64,000 nucleotides of DNA, taken from positions 877,459 through 941,458 of the forward strand of contig JAEBDY010000001.1 of NCBI GenBank assembly GCA_049997955.1, given 5' to 3'. Shown piece by piece: positions 23,856 to 31,581 of the stretch; positions within the stretch are counted from its first letter, which is position 1, and each line of letters begins with the position of its first letter. This DNA comes from Umezawaea sp049997955 (GTDB lineage: Bacteria; Actinomycetota; Actinomycetes; Mycobacteriales; Pseudonocardiaceae). Position numbers and translations under genes: made by a program. The notes under the pieces were generated by a model. It searched no databases. It was not told the origin of the DNA and saw only the letters and a program-made list of their open reading frames with translations.

Positions 23856-25499
23856 TCAGAGCACGACGAGTTGCGCCTGGTCGAAGGCCACCGCGAGGTC
23901 GGCCTCGATCCGGGCGGCGGTGTCGAGCAGGGGCGGGAGGAGCCGCTCGACGGTCTCCTCGACGGTGTCCCGGCCGACGTGCAGCGCCGTGTTGACCGCC
24001 GCGACGACCGTCCCGGACCGGTCGCGCACCCCGACCGCCAACGACCGCAGCCCGTCCTGCAACTCCTGGTCCACCATCGCCCAGCCCTGCCGGGCCACGA
24101 CGTCCACGGCGGCGCCCAGGTCCTCCGTCGACACCAGCGTGCGGCTGGTCAACGGCGTCCGGTCGGTCCGGTCGAGCAGGGCGGCGCGGTCGGCGGGGGG
24201 CAGGTCGGCCAGCAGGACCCGGCCCATCGACGTGGCGTGCGCCGGGAACCGGGTGCCGACCGCGATGTCGATCCGCATGATCCGCTTGGTCGCGACCCGC
24301 GCCACGTACCGGACCTGGTCGCCGTCGAGCACGGCCATCGACACGGACTCGCCGACGACGGCCGTGAGCGCCTTGAGGTGCGGCTCGGCGATCTCCGCGA
24401 GCGTGAGCGACGACAGCCGCGAGTACCCGAGGTCCAGCACGGTCGGCCTCAGCGCGAACACCCTGCCGTCGCTCTCAGCGTACCCGGTCTCCCGCAGCAC
24501 GAGCAGCGCCCGCCGCGCGGTGGCGCGGGGGAGTCCGCTGGCCGCGGCGGCCGTCGAGATCGTCAGACCGCCGGGCGCGAAGCGGAACGCCTTCAGCACG
24601 GCGATCCCGCGGGCCAGCGTCTCCAGGAACTCCATGCCCAGTTCGTCCTTCGTGGACCGCAGTTCGTCGGCGGTCGGCACGGCCCGCTCGCCCGAGCCGG
24701 TCGGCCGTCGGAGCGCGGCTTCCATGTCCCACACGGCTTCCCGCAGCGCGGGCAGCACGGCGTCCGGGAACGTCTTCGCGGTGTGCCTGCTGGTGTGGCT
24801 GAGCACGCTCACCGCGGCGACCGGTCGGCCGTCGGGGTCGTACACCGGCGCGGCGATGGCGAGCAGGCCCGGTTCGACCCACTGGTCGTCGAGCGACCAG
24901 CCCTCCTGGGCGGCCTCGGCGACCCGTGCGCGGAACTCGGCCTCGCGGTCCGGCACCGCCCGCGTCAACGTCGGGACGGCGGGGAAACCCGCGTCCAACG
25001 GGTCGGCCGTCCGGCGGTCGCGCCACAGCTCGTAGCGGTCCTCGTCCCACGTCGTGGCCAGCGCGACCCCGGCGGCGCTGCGGTCGTCGGGCAGCAGCCC
25101 GCCGACGTGGAACGCCAGGTACATGGCCCGCCGCCGGGTCGACTGGGCGATCAGCCGCGCCCCGTCGGCGTCCGGGACGGCCAGCGACACCGACTCGTCC
25201 AGCTCGTCCGCGAGCCGCGTCACCAGCGGCGCCAACGGGGTCACGAGGCCGCAGGACGCCAGGTAGGCGTTGCCGAGTTCCATCGCGCGCGGCGCCAGCA
25301 GCAGGTTCTGCCCCTCGGCGCGCAGGAAACCCAGGCGCAGCAGGGTCGCGGTGATCCGGTCCACTGTGGACCGGGCGAGTCCGGTGGCCTTGGTGAGGTC
25401 GACGCGGCGCACCCGCGGCTCGGGGTCGGCCGCCACGGCGTGCAGCACCGCCAGGCCCCGTTCGAACGGGCCCGCGGTGTCCTCTGCCGCTTCCCGCAC
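23856..25499 (-). CDS. Tandem double IclR-family regulator
   Basis: A 547-aa protein containing two complete IclR units. Unit 1: winged helix about 10-75 (FERGLAVLHAVAADPEPRVR, ATGLARSTVDRITATLLRLG) and effector domain about 80-265. Unit 2: winged helix about 290-355 (LARGIAVLKAFRFAPGGLTI, ASGLPRATARRALLVLRETG) and effector domain to the C-terminus (SVSMAVLDGDQVRYVARV, GRVLLADLPPADRAALL). Single IclR proteins have about 260 residues. The start is uncertain; I use GTG 25499, after GGGGCG. It is divergent from an aromatic-type aldehyde dehydrogenase, which fits the frequent control of aromatic catabolism by IclR proteins such as PcaR and PobR. Confidence 0.88.
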   Translation of the reverse strand: MREAAEDTAGPFERGLAVLHAVAADPEPRVRRVDLTKATGLARSTVDRITATLLRLGFLRAEGQNLLLAPRAMELGNAYLASCGLVTPLAPLVTRLADELDESVSLAVPDADGARLIAQSTRRRAMYLAFHVGGLLPDDRSAAGVALATTWDEDRYELWRDRRTADPLDAGFPAVPTLTRAVPDREAEFRARVAEAAQEGWSLDDQWVEPGLLAIAAPVYDPDGRPVAAVSVLSHTSRHTAKTFPDAVLPALREAVWDMEAALRRPTGSGERAVPTADELRSTKDELGMEFLETLARGIAVLKAFRFAPGGLTISTAAAASGLPRATARRALLVLRETGYAESDGRVFALRPTVLDLGYSRLSSLTLAEIAEPHLKALTAVVGESVSMAVLDGDQVRYVARVATKRIMRIDIAVGTRFPAHATSMGRVLLADLPPADRAALLDRTDRTPLTSRTLVSTEDLGAAVDVVARQGWAMVDQELQDGLRSLAVGVRDRSGTVVAAVNTALHVGRDTVEETVERLLPPLLDTAARIEADLAVAFDQAQLVVL

Positions 25500-25602
25500 G
25501 TCGCGCCCCGTCTCATGAGGACCGGACCCGGTGGTCGCGGTGCTCCCGACATCGTAGTTGCGGGCCTCTTGACGCCTCCTGGTCGCCGGGATCACACTGC
25601 CA

Positions 25603-25642
25603 CGCAAGTGCAACGAACTAAATTTCGCTGGACGAACTTGCG
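25603..25642. promoter_or_regulatory. Candidate IclR operator
   Basis: CGCAAGT (25603-25609) and ACTTGCG (25636-25642) are inverted, and inside them ACGAACT is directly repeated with a 19-bp period. The patch is the most AT-rich part of the spacer and lies between the two divergent genes. Confidence 0.4.
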
Positions 25643-25649
25643 CTCCGGT

Positions 25650-25693
25650 GCCGTCGCCCCGGCACCGGCTCGGACCGGTGCCGGGGCGACGGC
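25650..25693. other. 19-bp perfect hairpin in aldehyde dehydrogenase leader
   Basis: Arms 25650-25668 and 25675-25693 pair perfectly over 19 bp with a six-base loop CTCGGA. No transcript obviously ends here, because both flanking genes point away. It may be an attenuator or 5' leader structure of the aldehyde dehydrogenase mRNA, or the end of a short unannotated transcript. Confidence 0.6.
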
Positions 25694-25827
25694 CCGTGGA
25701 TCCAGCCGACCGCGCCGGTGGTGGTCGCACTGGTGCTGCGTGCGGTACGAAGGTCGGTACCGGTGTCCGGCGCTCGGGTCCGCTTTCAGGATTTCGCTCG
25801 AACTGGAATAGCCAAGGAGTGGGTTCC

Positions 25828-27288
25828 GTGACGATCAACCGCGAACTGTTCATCGGCGGCGAGGACGTGCCCGCCCTGGACGGGCGAACCACCCAGGACC
25901 TCAACCCCTACACCGGCGCCGTCTACGCGACCGTCGCCGCGGGTGGTGCGGCCGACGTCGTCCGCGCGGTCGACGCCGCCGAAGCCGCCTTCCCCGCGTG
26001 GGCCGCGATGTCGCCGACGGCCCGGCGGCGCGTCTTCCTGAAGGCGGCCGACGTCTTCGAGGCCCGCGTCCCCGAGGCGATCGAGATCATGGCCAACGAG
26101 GTCGGGGGTGTGGCGGGCTGGGCGGGCTTCAACGCGGCCCTGTCCACCAACATCCTGCGCGAGGCGGCCGCCGCGATCACCCAGCCGCTCGGCGAGGTCC
26201 TGACCAGCGACACCGGCGGCCAGCTGTCCATGGCCGTGCGCCAACCGGTCGGTGTTGTCGGCGCCTTCTCTCCGTGGAACGCGCCCCTGATCCTGGGCAT
26301 CCGCGCCATCGCGGTTCCGCTGGCCGTCGGCAACACGGTCGTCCTCAAGCCCAGCGAGGACGCCCCGATCGCGTGCGGCCTGTTCCTCGCCGACGTGCTG
26401 CGCGAGGCCGGGCTCCCGGCGGGCGTGCTCAACGTCGTCACCAACGCCCGCGAGGACGCCGCCGTCGTCGCCGAGGCGCTGATCGCGGACAAGCGGGTCC
26501 GGGTGGTCAACTTCACCGGCTCCACCGGCATCGGCCGCGTCGTCGGCACCACCGCCGCGCAGCACCTCAAGCCCGCGGTGCTGGAACTCGGCGGCAAGAA
26601 CGCCGTGCTGGTGCTGGACGACGCGGACGTCGACTACGCCGTCGACGCGGTGGCGTTCAGCGCCTTCCACAACGCGGGCCAGATCTGCATGTCCGCCGAC
26701 CGGATCCTGGTGCACAGCTCGATCGCCGAGGAGTTCACCACCAAGCTCGCGGCGAAGGTGGCGCTGCTGCCGCACGGCGACCCGACCGATCCGGGAACGG
26801 TCGTCGGCCCGATGATCAACGACCGGTCCGCGAAGCGGGTCGCCGAACTCGTCCAGGACGCGGTCGCGCACGGCGCGCGGGTGCGGGCGGGCGGCGGCGA
26901 CCCGGACGGTTCCCGTTACACCGCAACGGTCCTCGACCAGGTGCGGCCGGAGATGCGGGTCTACTACGAGGAGATCTTCGGGCCGGTGGTCACCGTCATC
27001 GCGGTGGACGGCGACGAGGAGGCCATCGCGATCGCCAACGACACCGACTACGGCCTCACCGCCGGGGTGCTGACGGAGGACGCCCGGCGCGGTCTCGCCG
27101 TCGCCCGCCGCCTGCGCACCGGCATCGTGCACGTCAACAACCAGACCGTCGCCGACGAGCCGCAGGTCCCGTTCGGCGGCGTCGGGTCCACCGGGTACGG
27201 CCGGTTCGGCGGCCGCTGGGCCGTGGAGGCGTTCACGAACACCCGCTGGATCACCGTCGCGGGGGAGCACCACCACTTCCCGTTCTGA
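25828..27288 (+). CDS. Aldehyde dehydrogenase, benzaldehyde/vanillin type
   Basis: A 486-aa NAD(P)-dependent aldehyde dehydrogenase. NAFSPWNAPL-like motif near 147-154, FTGSTGIGRVVG (229-240), the general base Glu253 in LELGGKN, and the nucleophile Cys287 in NAGQICMSADR. The GQICMS variant and DEPQVPFGGVGSTGYGRFGG C-terminal motif (in part) are typical of benzaldehyde, salicylaldehyde or vanillin dehydrogenases. GTG 25828 follows AAGGAG by eight bases. It would oxidise an aromatic or aliphatic aldehyde to the acid; the divergent double IclR regulator is its likely controller. Confidence 0.93.
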   Translation: MTINRELFIGGEDVPALDGRTTQDLNPYTGAVYATVAAGGAADVVRAVDAAEAAFPAWAAMSPTARRRVFLKAADVFEARVPEAIEIMANEVGGVAGWAGFNAALSTNILREAAAAITQPLGEVLTSDTGGQLSMAVRQPVGVVGAFSPWNAPLILGIRAIAVPLAVGNTVVLKPSEDAPIACGLFLADVLREAGLPAGVLNVVTNAREDAAVVAEALIADKRVRVVNFTGSTGIGRVVGTTAAQHLKPAVLELGGKNAVLVLDDADVDYAVDAVAFSAFHNAGQICMSADRILVHSSIAEEFTTKLAAKVALLPHGDPTDPGTVVGPMINDRSAKRVAELVQDAVAHGARVRAGGGDPDGSRYTATVLDQVRPEMRVYYEEIFGPVVTVIAVDGDEEAIAIANDTDYGLTAGVLTEDARRGLAVARRLRTGIVHVNNQTVADEPQVPFGGVGSTGYGRFGGRWAVEAFTNTRWITVAGEHHHFPF

Positions 27289-27316
27289 CGGGCTCCGACC
27301 GGCGTCCGCGCCACCC

Positions 27317-28048
27317 TCACAGTGAGCGGAAGTGCGTGGTCAGCACGCCGTCGTCGTACAGGTGGAACGCCAGCCCCACGGGCAGGTCGAGGTCCGTGGG
27401 GTCGCCGGTGTGCTCCCAGGGCAACAACGTCGTCGACTTGACGCCCGGCCCCACCCGCACGGGGACGCCCGCGAACGTCGACGCGACGCCCGAGTGCGCG
27501 TGCCCGCACAGCACCCCGGCCACCCGCGGGTGCCGGGCCAGCACGGTGGCCAGGTCGTCCGGGTCCTGGAGCCGGATCGCGTCCAGCTCGGGGATCCCCA
27601 CCGGCACGGGCGGGTGGTGCAGCACCACGAACGCGGGCCCGTCCGACCGCGTCAGCGCGGAGTCCAACCAGGACAGCGTCTCCGGGCCGAGCCTGCCCGC
27701 GTCGCTGCCGGGGATGAGCGAGTCGCACAGCAGGATCGACGCGCCCGCCACCTCGTGCACCTGGTTCACCGGCTCGGATCCCTCACCACCGAGCATCCCG
27801 GCGCGGAACGCCCCGCGCTCGTCGTGGTTGCCGGGGCAGCAGAGCACCGGAACCTCCAGCGGCGCCAGGATGTCCCGCAGCGCGGCGTAGTCGACGGGCC
27901 TGCCCTCCTGGGTGAGGTCGCCGCTGATCACCACCGCGTCGACCCGGCCCGGCATCGCGGCCAGGTACTCGACCACCCGCGTGGTGCGGGCGGCGTTGCG
28001 CTCGCCGCCGTCGATGTGGACGTCGCTCACGTGCGCCAGTGTGATCAT
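27317..28048 (-). CDS. Calcineurin-like metallophosphoesterase (CpdA/ICC type)
   Basis: A 243-aa class III phosphodiesterase. All five metal motifs are visible: DVH (9-11), GDLT (43-46), GNHD, HHPPVP and GHAHSG. Close relatives hydrolyse cyclic nucleotides or nucleotidyl/phospho-esters; the real substrate is unknown. Its ATG overlaps the TGA of the HAD gene (ATGA at 28045-28048), so the two are coupled and could act in one dephosphorylation route. Confidence 0.92.
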   Translation of the reverse strand: MITLAHVSDVHIDGGERNAARTTRVVEYLAAMPGRVDAVVISGDLTQEGRPVDYAALRDILAPLEVPVLCCPGNHDERGAFRAGMLGGEGSEPVNQVHEVAGASILLCDSLIPGSDAGRLGPETLSWLDSALTRSDGPAFVVLHHPPVPVGIPELDAIRLQDPDDLATVLARHPRVAGVLCGHAHSGVASTFAGVPVRVGPGVKSTTLLPWEHTGDPTDLDLPVGLAFHLYDDGVLTTHFRSL

Positions 28049-28815
28049 GACGTGGGTCCTCCGGTCAGCAGCTCAGGCAGGTCCGCTATCGAGTCGATCA
28101 CCGAATGCGCTCGTCCGACAAGGCCTTCGGCGTGCTGGGCCGGGTACTTGCCGGTGCGCACCTGCACCGTCCGCGCCCCCGCGGCCAGCCCGCCCGCGAT
28201 GTCCGTCGTGGCGTCGTCGCCGACGACCACGCAGTCCGCCGCGGCCAGCCCGAGCGACCGGGCCGCCAGCGCGAAGAAGTCCGGCGACGGCTTGCCGAGC
28301 ACCCTGGCCTCCACGCCCGCCGAGTACTCCAGCCCCGCCACCACCGCACCCGTGTCGAGGTGGTCGCCGTCGTCCCGCCGGAAGTAGCGCCCCCGTTGCA
28401 GCGCGACGAGTTCCGCCCCGGCCCGCAGCGCCCGGAACGCCCCGTCGAGCGCGGCGTAGTCGAGCACGTCCCGGCAGTCGCCGACCAGCACGTGCGTGTG
28501 GTCCCCGGTGGCGGGCAGGTGCGAGAACTCCGCGCTCAGACCGGTCGACACGAGCGTGAGCACGACGGCGTCCGGCAGACCCGCGAACAGCTCGCGCGCC
28601 GCCGACACCGGCGTGAACAGGTCCTCGACGGGCACGTCCAGGCCGTAGCCCGCCAGTTCGGCGGCGACGGCCGCGGGTGGCCTGGAGTCGATGTTGGTCA
28701 GGAACCGCACGCCGAACCCGCGCTCCCGCAGGACTCGCACCGCCTCGGCGGCACCGGGCAGCGCCTCCCCCTCGGCGAACAGCGTGCCTTCCAGGTCGAG
28801 CAGGACGGCGGGCAT
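28045..28815 (-). CDS. HAD-superfamily hydrolase (class IIA-like)
   Basis: A 256-aa HAD protein with motif I DLEGTL (7-12), motif II Thr in FLTNIDSR, motif III Lys in LGKPSPDFF and motif IV GDDATTDIAGGLAAG. In motif I the usual second Asp (general acid) is Glu, which is unusual for a phosphatase and may change activity. The C2-type cap fits NagD/AUM-like enzymes. ATG 28815 is preceded by GGAG. It follows a MarR gene by 38 bp and is coupled to the metallophosphoesterase downstream. Confidence 0.88.
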   Translation of the reverse strand: MPAVLLDLEGTLFAEGEALPGAAEAVRVLRERGFGVRFLTNIDSRPPAAVAAELAGYGLDVPVEDLFTPVSAARELFAGLPDAVVLTLVSTGLSAEFSHLPATGDHTHVLVGDCRDVLDYAALDGAFRALRAGAELVALQRGRYFRRDDGDHLDTGAVVAGLEYSAGVEARVLGKPSPDFFALAARSLGLAAADCVVVGDDATTDIAGGLAAGARTVQVRTGKYPAQHAEGLVGRAHSVIDSIADLPELLTGGPTS

Positions 28816-28853
28816 CGTGACTCCTCTGCGCTGACCGTGGTCGGGGTTGGGGC

Positions 28854-29375
28854 TCAGGAGCCCGCGACCGGCCGGGATTCCCCCGGCGGCCACTCGCCGC
28901 CGGGGTCGAGGCGGCTCAGGATCTGCGCCGAGATGGCCGCCAGCTGCTCCTGCTGCTCCGGGGTCAGCGCGTCGAACACCAGTTCCCGCACGGTGTTCAC
29001 GTGGCCGGGCGCGGCGTCGACCAGCACCTCGAACCCCGCGTCGGTCAGGCGGGCCCTGGTGACGCGGCCGTTGTCGGTGCTGGGGCAGCGGCTGACCCAA
29101 CCCCTCTTCTCCAGCCGCGTGACCACGTGCGACATCCGCGACAGCGAGGCGTTGCTCAGCGAGGCGAGTTCGCTCATCGACAGCGTCCGGTCGGGCTTCT
29201 CGGACAGCACGCTGAGCACCAGGTACTCGAAGTGGCTGAACCCCGTTCGACCGCGCATGTCCGCGTCGAGCGCGTACGGCAATTTGATCAACACGCCGCT
29301 GAAGGTGATCCACGCGGCCTTCTGTGCCGCCGTGAGCCAGCGCGGCGAATCTGCGGTCACCTCCGAAGGGTACAT
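28854..29375 (-). CDS. MarR-family transcriptional regulator
   Basis: A 173-aa MarR protein. The winged helix is about residues 45-115: FSHFEYLVLSVLSEKPDRTL, the recognition part LASLSNASLSRMSHVVTRLEKRGWV and the wing STDNGRVTRARLTDAG. ATG 29375 lacks a ribosome binding site and may be leaderless; GTG 29360 is an alternative. It is divergent from an aldo/keto reductase, 112 bp away, and upstream of HAD and metallophosphoesterase genes on its own strand, so either group may be its target. Confidence 0.88.
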   Translation of the reverse strand: MYPSEVTADSPRWLTAAQKAAWITFSGVLIKLPYALDADMRGRTGFSHFEYLVLSVLSEKPDRTLSMSELASLSNASLSRMSHVVTRLEKRGWVSRCPSTDNGRVTRARLTDAGFEVLVDAAPGHVNTVRELVFDALTPEQQEQLAAISAQILSRLDPGGEWPPGESRPVAGS

Positions 29376-29380
29376 CACAG

Positions 29381-29392
29381 TTGAAGCGTCAA
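29381..29392. promoter_or_regulatory. Candidate MarR operator
   Basis: TTGAAGCGTCAA (TTGA-N4-TCAA) lies five bases upstream of the MarR start, where it could serve as an autoregulatory site. Confidence 0.4.
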
Positions 29393-29487
29393 GTCTTTTC
29401 GCTGTTGCCGGCGCTGTCCGGTCCGTGGTGCTCTCCCCGCCGTGCGCGCGGCACCGGGCTGGGGCACGGTAGACGGGGAGGTGCGGG

Positions 29488-30465
29488 ATGGAACACCTGC
29501 GTTTGGGCGGCGCCGGACTGGCGGTGTCCAGGATCGTGCTGGGCTGCATGAGCTTCGGCGACCCGACCCGCGGCACGCACTCGTGGTCGATGGGGATCGA
29601 CGAGGCGCGCCCGCTGGTCCGCCAGGCGCTGGAAGCGGGCATCACGACGTTCGACACGGCGAACTCGTACTCGCTCGGCTCCAGCGAGGAGATCGTCGGC
29701 GAACTGCTGGGCGAGTTCGCCGACCGCGCCGACGTGGTCATCGCCACCAAGGTCTACGGGAAGATGGACGACGGCCCCAACGGTTCGGGCCTCTCGCGCG
29801 GCGCGATCACGACCCAGGTGGACGCCAGCCTGCGCAGGCTCGGCACGGACTACATCGACCTGTACCAGATCCACCGCTACGACCCGAACACCCCGATCAC
29901 GGAAACCATGGAGGCCCTGCACGACCTCGTGCGCGCGGGCAAGGTCCGCTACCTGGGCGCCTCCTCCATGTGGACGTGGCAGTTCGCGCAGATGCAGCAC
30001 GCGGCAGACCTGAACGGCTGGACCAGGTTCGTGTCCATGCAGGACCAGTACAACCTGATCATGCGCGAGGAAGAACGCGAAATGCACCCGTACTGCCACG
30101 ACGAGGGCGTGGGAATCCTCCCGTGGAGCCCGCTGGCCAGGGGCAAGCTGACCAGGGCTTGGAACACAACCACAACCCGAAGCGAAACCGACGCCTTCGG
30201 CAAAACCCTGTACAGGCAAACGGAAGACACGGACCGCAAGATCGTGGAAGCGACAGCGGCAGTGGCAGGGGAACACAACGTCCCACCGGCCCAGGTGGCC
30301 TTGGCGTGGATGCTGCACAAGCCGGCGGTAACCGCCCCGATCATCGGCGTCACCAAGAGCCACCACCTGGCAGACGCGGTAGCGGCAACAACCCTGACCC
30401 TGTCACCAGAAGACATCACCACTCTTGAACAGCACTACGTCCCACACGCCCAGGAAGCCTTCTAG
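29488..30465 (+). CDS. Aldo/keto reductase
   Basis: A 325-aa (beta/alpha)8 NADPH-dependent oxidoreductase. Catalytic residues are Asp and Tyr in FDTANSYSLGSSEE, Lys in VIATKVYGK and His in YQIHRYD; NADPH contacts lie in PWSPLARGKL and IIGVTKSHHL. It resembles the actinobacterial YajO/Tas-like group that reduces small aldehydes and ketones. GGAGG precedes the ATG. The last third of the gene uses A-ending codons (GCA, ACA, CAA) more than its neighbours, a drift that continues into the downstream spacer. Confidence 0.93.
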   Translation: MEHLRLGGAGLAVSRIVLGCMSFGDPTRGTHSWSMGIDEARPLVRQALEAGITTFDTANSYSLGSSEEIVGELLGEFADRADVVIATKVYGKMDDGPNGSGLSRGAITTQVDASLRRLGTDYIDLYQIHRYDPNTPITETMEALHDLVRAGKVRYLGASSMWTWQFAQMQHAADLNGWTRFVSMQDQYNLIMREEEREMHPYCHDEGVGILPWSPLARGKLTRAWNTTTTRSETDAFGKTLYRQTEDTDRKIVEATAAVAGEHNVPPAQVALAWMLHKPAVTAPIIGVTKSHHLADAVAATTLTLSPEDITTLEQHYVPHAQEAF

Positions 30466-30648
30466 CGCCCCAGGGCACCAGTCGACACGCCACACCGCCC
30501 CGTCGCAGCAAAGCGGACACGCGCACCCAACCAGCCTCGGCTCACGCAGAAGAACGAAACCCAGCCCACCGCAGCAAAGCAGACGCACGCCCCGCGCCTC
30601 CCAGGCCAAGCGGAAGCGCACACCCAGCTGACCTCAGCTAAGCGAAAA

Positions 30649-30713
30649 CACGCCCCCGCATCCACCCACCCCAAACGAAAGCACGCCCCCGCGCCACCCG
30701 CCCCAAACGAAAG
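30649..30713. repeat. Two tandem copies of a 33/32-bp repeat
   Basis: Unit 1 (30649-30681) and unit 2 (30682-30713) both start CACGCCCCCGC and end CCCCAAACGAAAG, and a third partial CACGC follows. A related AAGCGAAAA precedes the first unit. Confidence 0.65.
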
Positions 30714-30769
30714 CACGCAACCCACCAGACGCCCACACTCCCCCCGCCGCCCCGATCCGAAGCGCCCTC

Positions 30770-30828
30770 ATCTTTGATCTTCGTTTGTCAAGGCATCTTT
30801 CCCGCCTTGACAAATCAAGGTCAAAGAT
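30770..30828. promoter_or_regulatory. Nested AT-rich inverted repeats
   Basis: Outer pair ATCTTTGA (30770-30777)/TCAAAGAT (30821-30828) encloses inner pair TTTGTCAAGGC (30784-30794)/GCCTTGACAAA (30804-30814). TTGACA at 30808-30813 could be a -35 element. The composition is far below the local GC level. It may be an operator-promoter or a cruciform/hairpin; no gene obviously starts from it. Confidence 0.45.
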
Positions 30829-30912
30829 ACGAGACAATGACGCGAGCGGGGCGACGATCCCACCCAATCCCACCCGACCCCGCCCACCACACGACCCCGC
30901 CGACCCCACCGA

Positions 30913-31581
30913 TCACTCCAACAACCCGGCATCATGAACCAGCAACGCGATCTGCACCCGGTTGTTCAAGTCCAACTTCGTCAACACGCTCGACACGTGC
31001 GTCTTCACCGTGGGCACGCTGATGTGCAGCACCCCGGCGATCTCGGCGTTGGACCGCCCCAACCCCACCTCCAGGGCCACCCCCCGCTCACGGGCGTTCA
31101 ACATCCCCAACCGCGCCACGGCCCCGGCTTTCCGCTCGTCCTGCCCACTGGCCGCGACCCGGGCCATCAACCGCCGCGTGACAGCGGGCGACAGCACGGG
31201 CAGCCCGGCGGCCACCTGCCGCACCGCCTCCACGATCTCCCAGGGAGGCGTGTCCTTGAGCAGGAACCCGGCCGCCCCGGCCCGCAACGCCCGCAGCACG
31301 TGCTGATCCGCGTCGAACGTGGTCAACACGATCACCTCGGGCGCTCCCGCCCTCCCGCGCACCGCCGCGGTGGCCGCCAACCCGTCCATCACCGGCATCC
31401 GGATGTCCATCAGCACCACGTCCGGCGCCAGCCGATCCACCAGCGGCAGCACCTGGGCCCCGTCCCCGGCCTCGCCGACGACCAGGATGTCCGGCGCTCC
31501 ACCCAGCATCATCGCCAACCCGGCCCGCACCAGCGGATCGTCGTCCACGATGAGCACACCGACAACGCCTCGTCCCGTCAC
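30913..31581 (-). CDS. NarL/LuxR-type response regulator
   Basis: A 222-aa response regulator. The receiver domain has the acidic pair DDD near residue 13, phospho-acceptor Asp in VVLMDIRMPVMDG (about residue 62), Thr in LTTFDADQ and Lys in FLLKDTPPWE. A LuxR-type HTH is at the C-terminus (LNARERGVALEVGLGRSNAEIAGVL, VPTVKTHVSSVLTKL). GTG 31581 overlaps the TGA of the sensor kinase gene (GTGA), so the pair is translationally coupled. The signal and regulon are unknown. Confidence 0.94.
   Translation of the reverse strand: MTGRGVVGVLIVDDDPLVRAGLAMMLGGAPDILVVGEAGDGAQVLPLVDRLAPDVVLMDIRMPVMDGLAATAAVRGRAGAPEVIVLTTFDADQHVLRALRAGAAGFLLKDTPPWEIVEAVRQVAAGLPVLSPAVTRRLMARVAASGQDERKAGAVARLGMLNARERGVALEVGLGRSNAEIAGVLHISVPTVKTHVSSVLTKLDLNNRVQIALLVHDAGLLE

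Larger units (their letters stand above)
25500..25827. other. Divergent promoter region of IclR/aldehyde dehydrogenase genes
   Basis: This 328-bp spacer has no gene. It holds an AT-richer patch with repeated ACGAACT (25613-25619 and 25632-25638), the inverted pair CGCAAGT/ACTTGCG, and a long perfect hairpin at 25650-25693. Confidence 0.6.
30466..30912. other. Repeat-rich gene-free spacer
   Basis: A 447-bp stretch without a credible gene. Its first half is a C/A-rich low-complexity region with recurring GCACGC, CCAAACGAAAG and AAGCGGAAGCGC pieces, including a 33/32-bp tandem pair (30649-30713). Its second half contains an AT-rich island with nested inverted repeats (30770-30828). The response regulator gene ends at 30913. 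Confidence 0.6.

Noticed and set aside
30634..30909. 91-codon minus-strand frame in the repeat-rich spacer
   Set aside because: Low-complexity Gly/Trp/Ala-rich product, no ribosome binding site and overlap with the AT-rich dyad.
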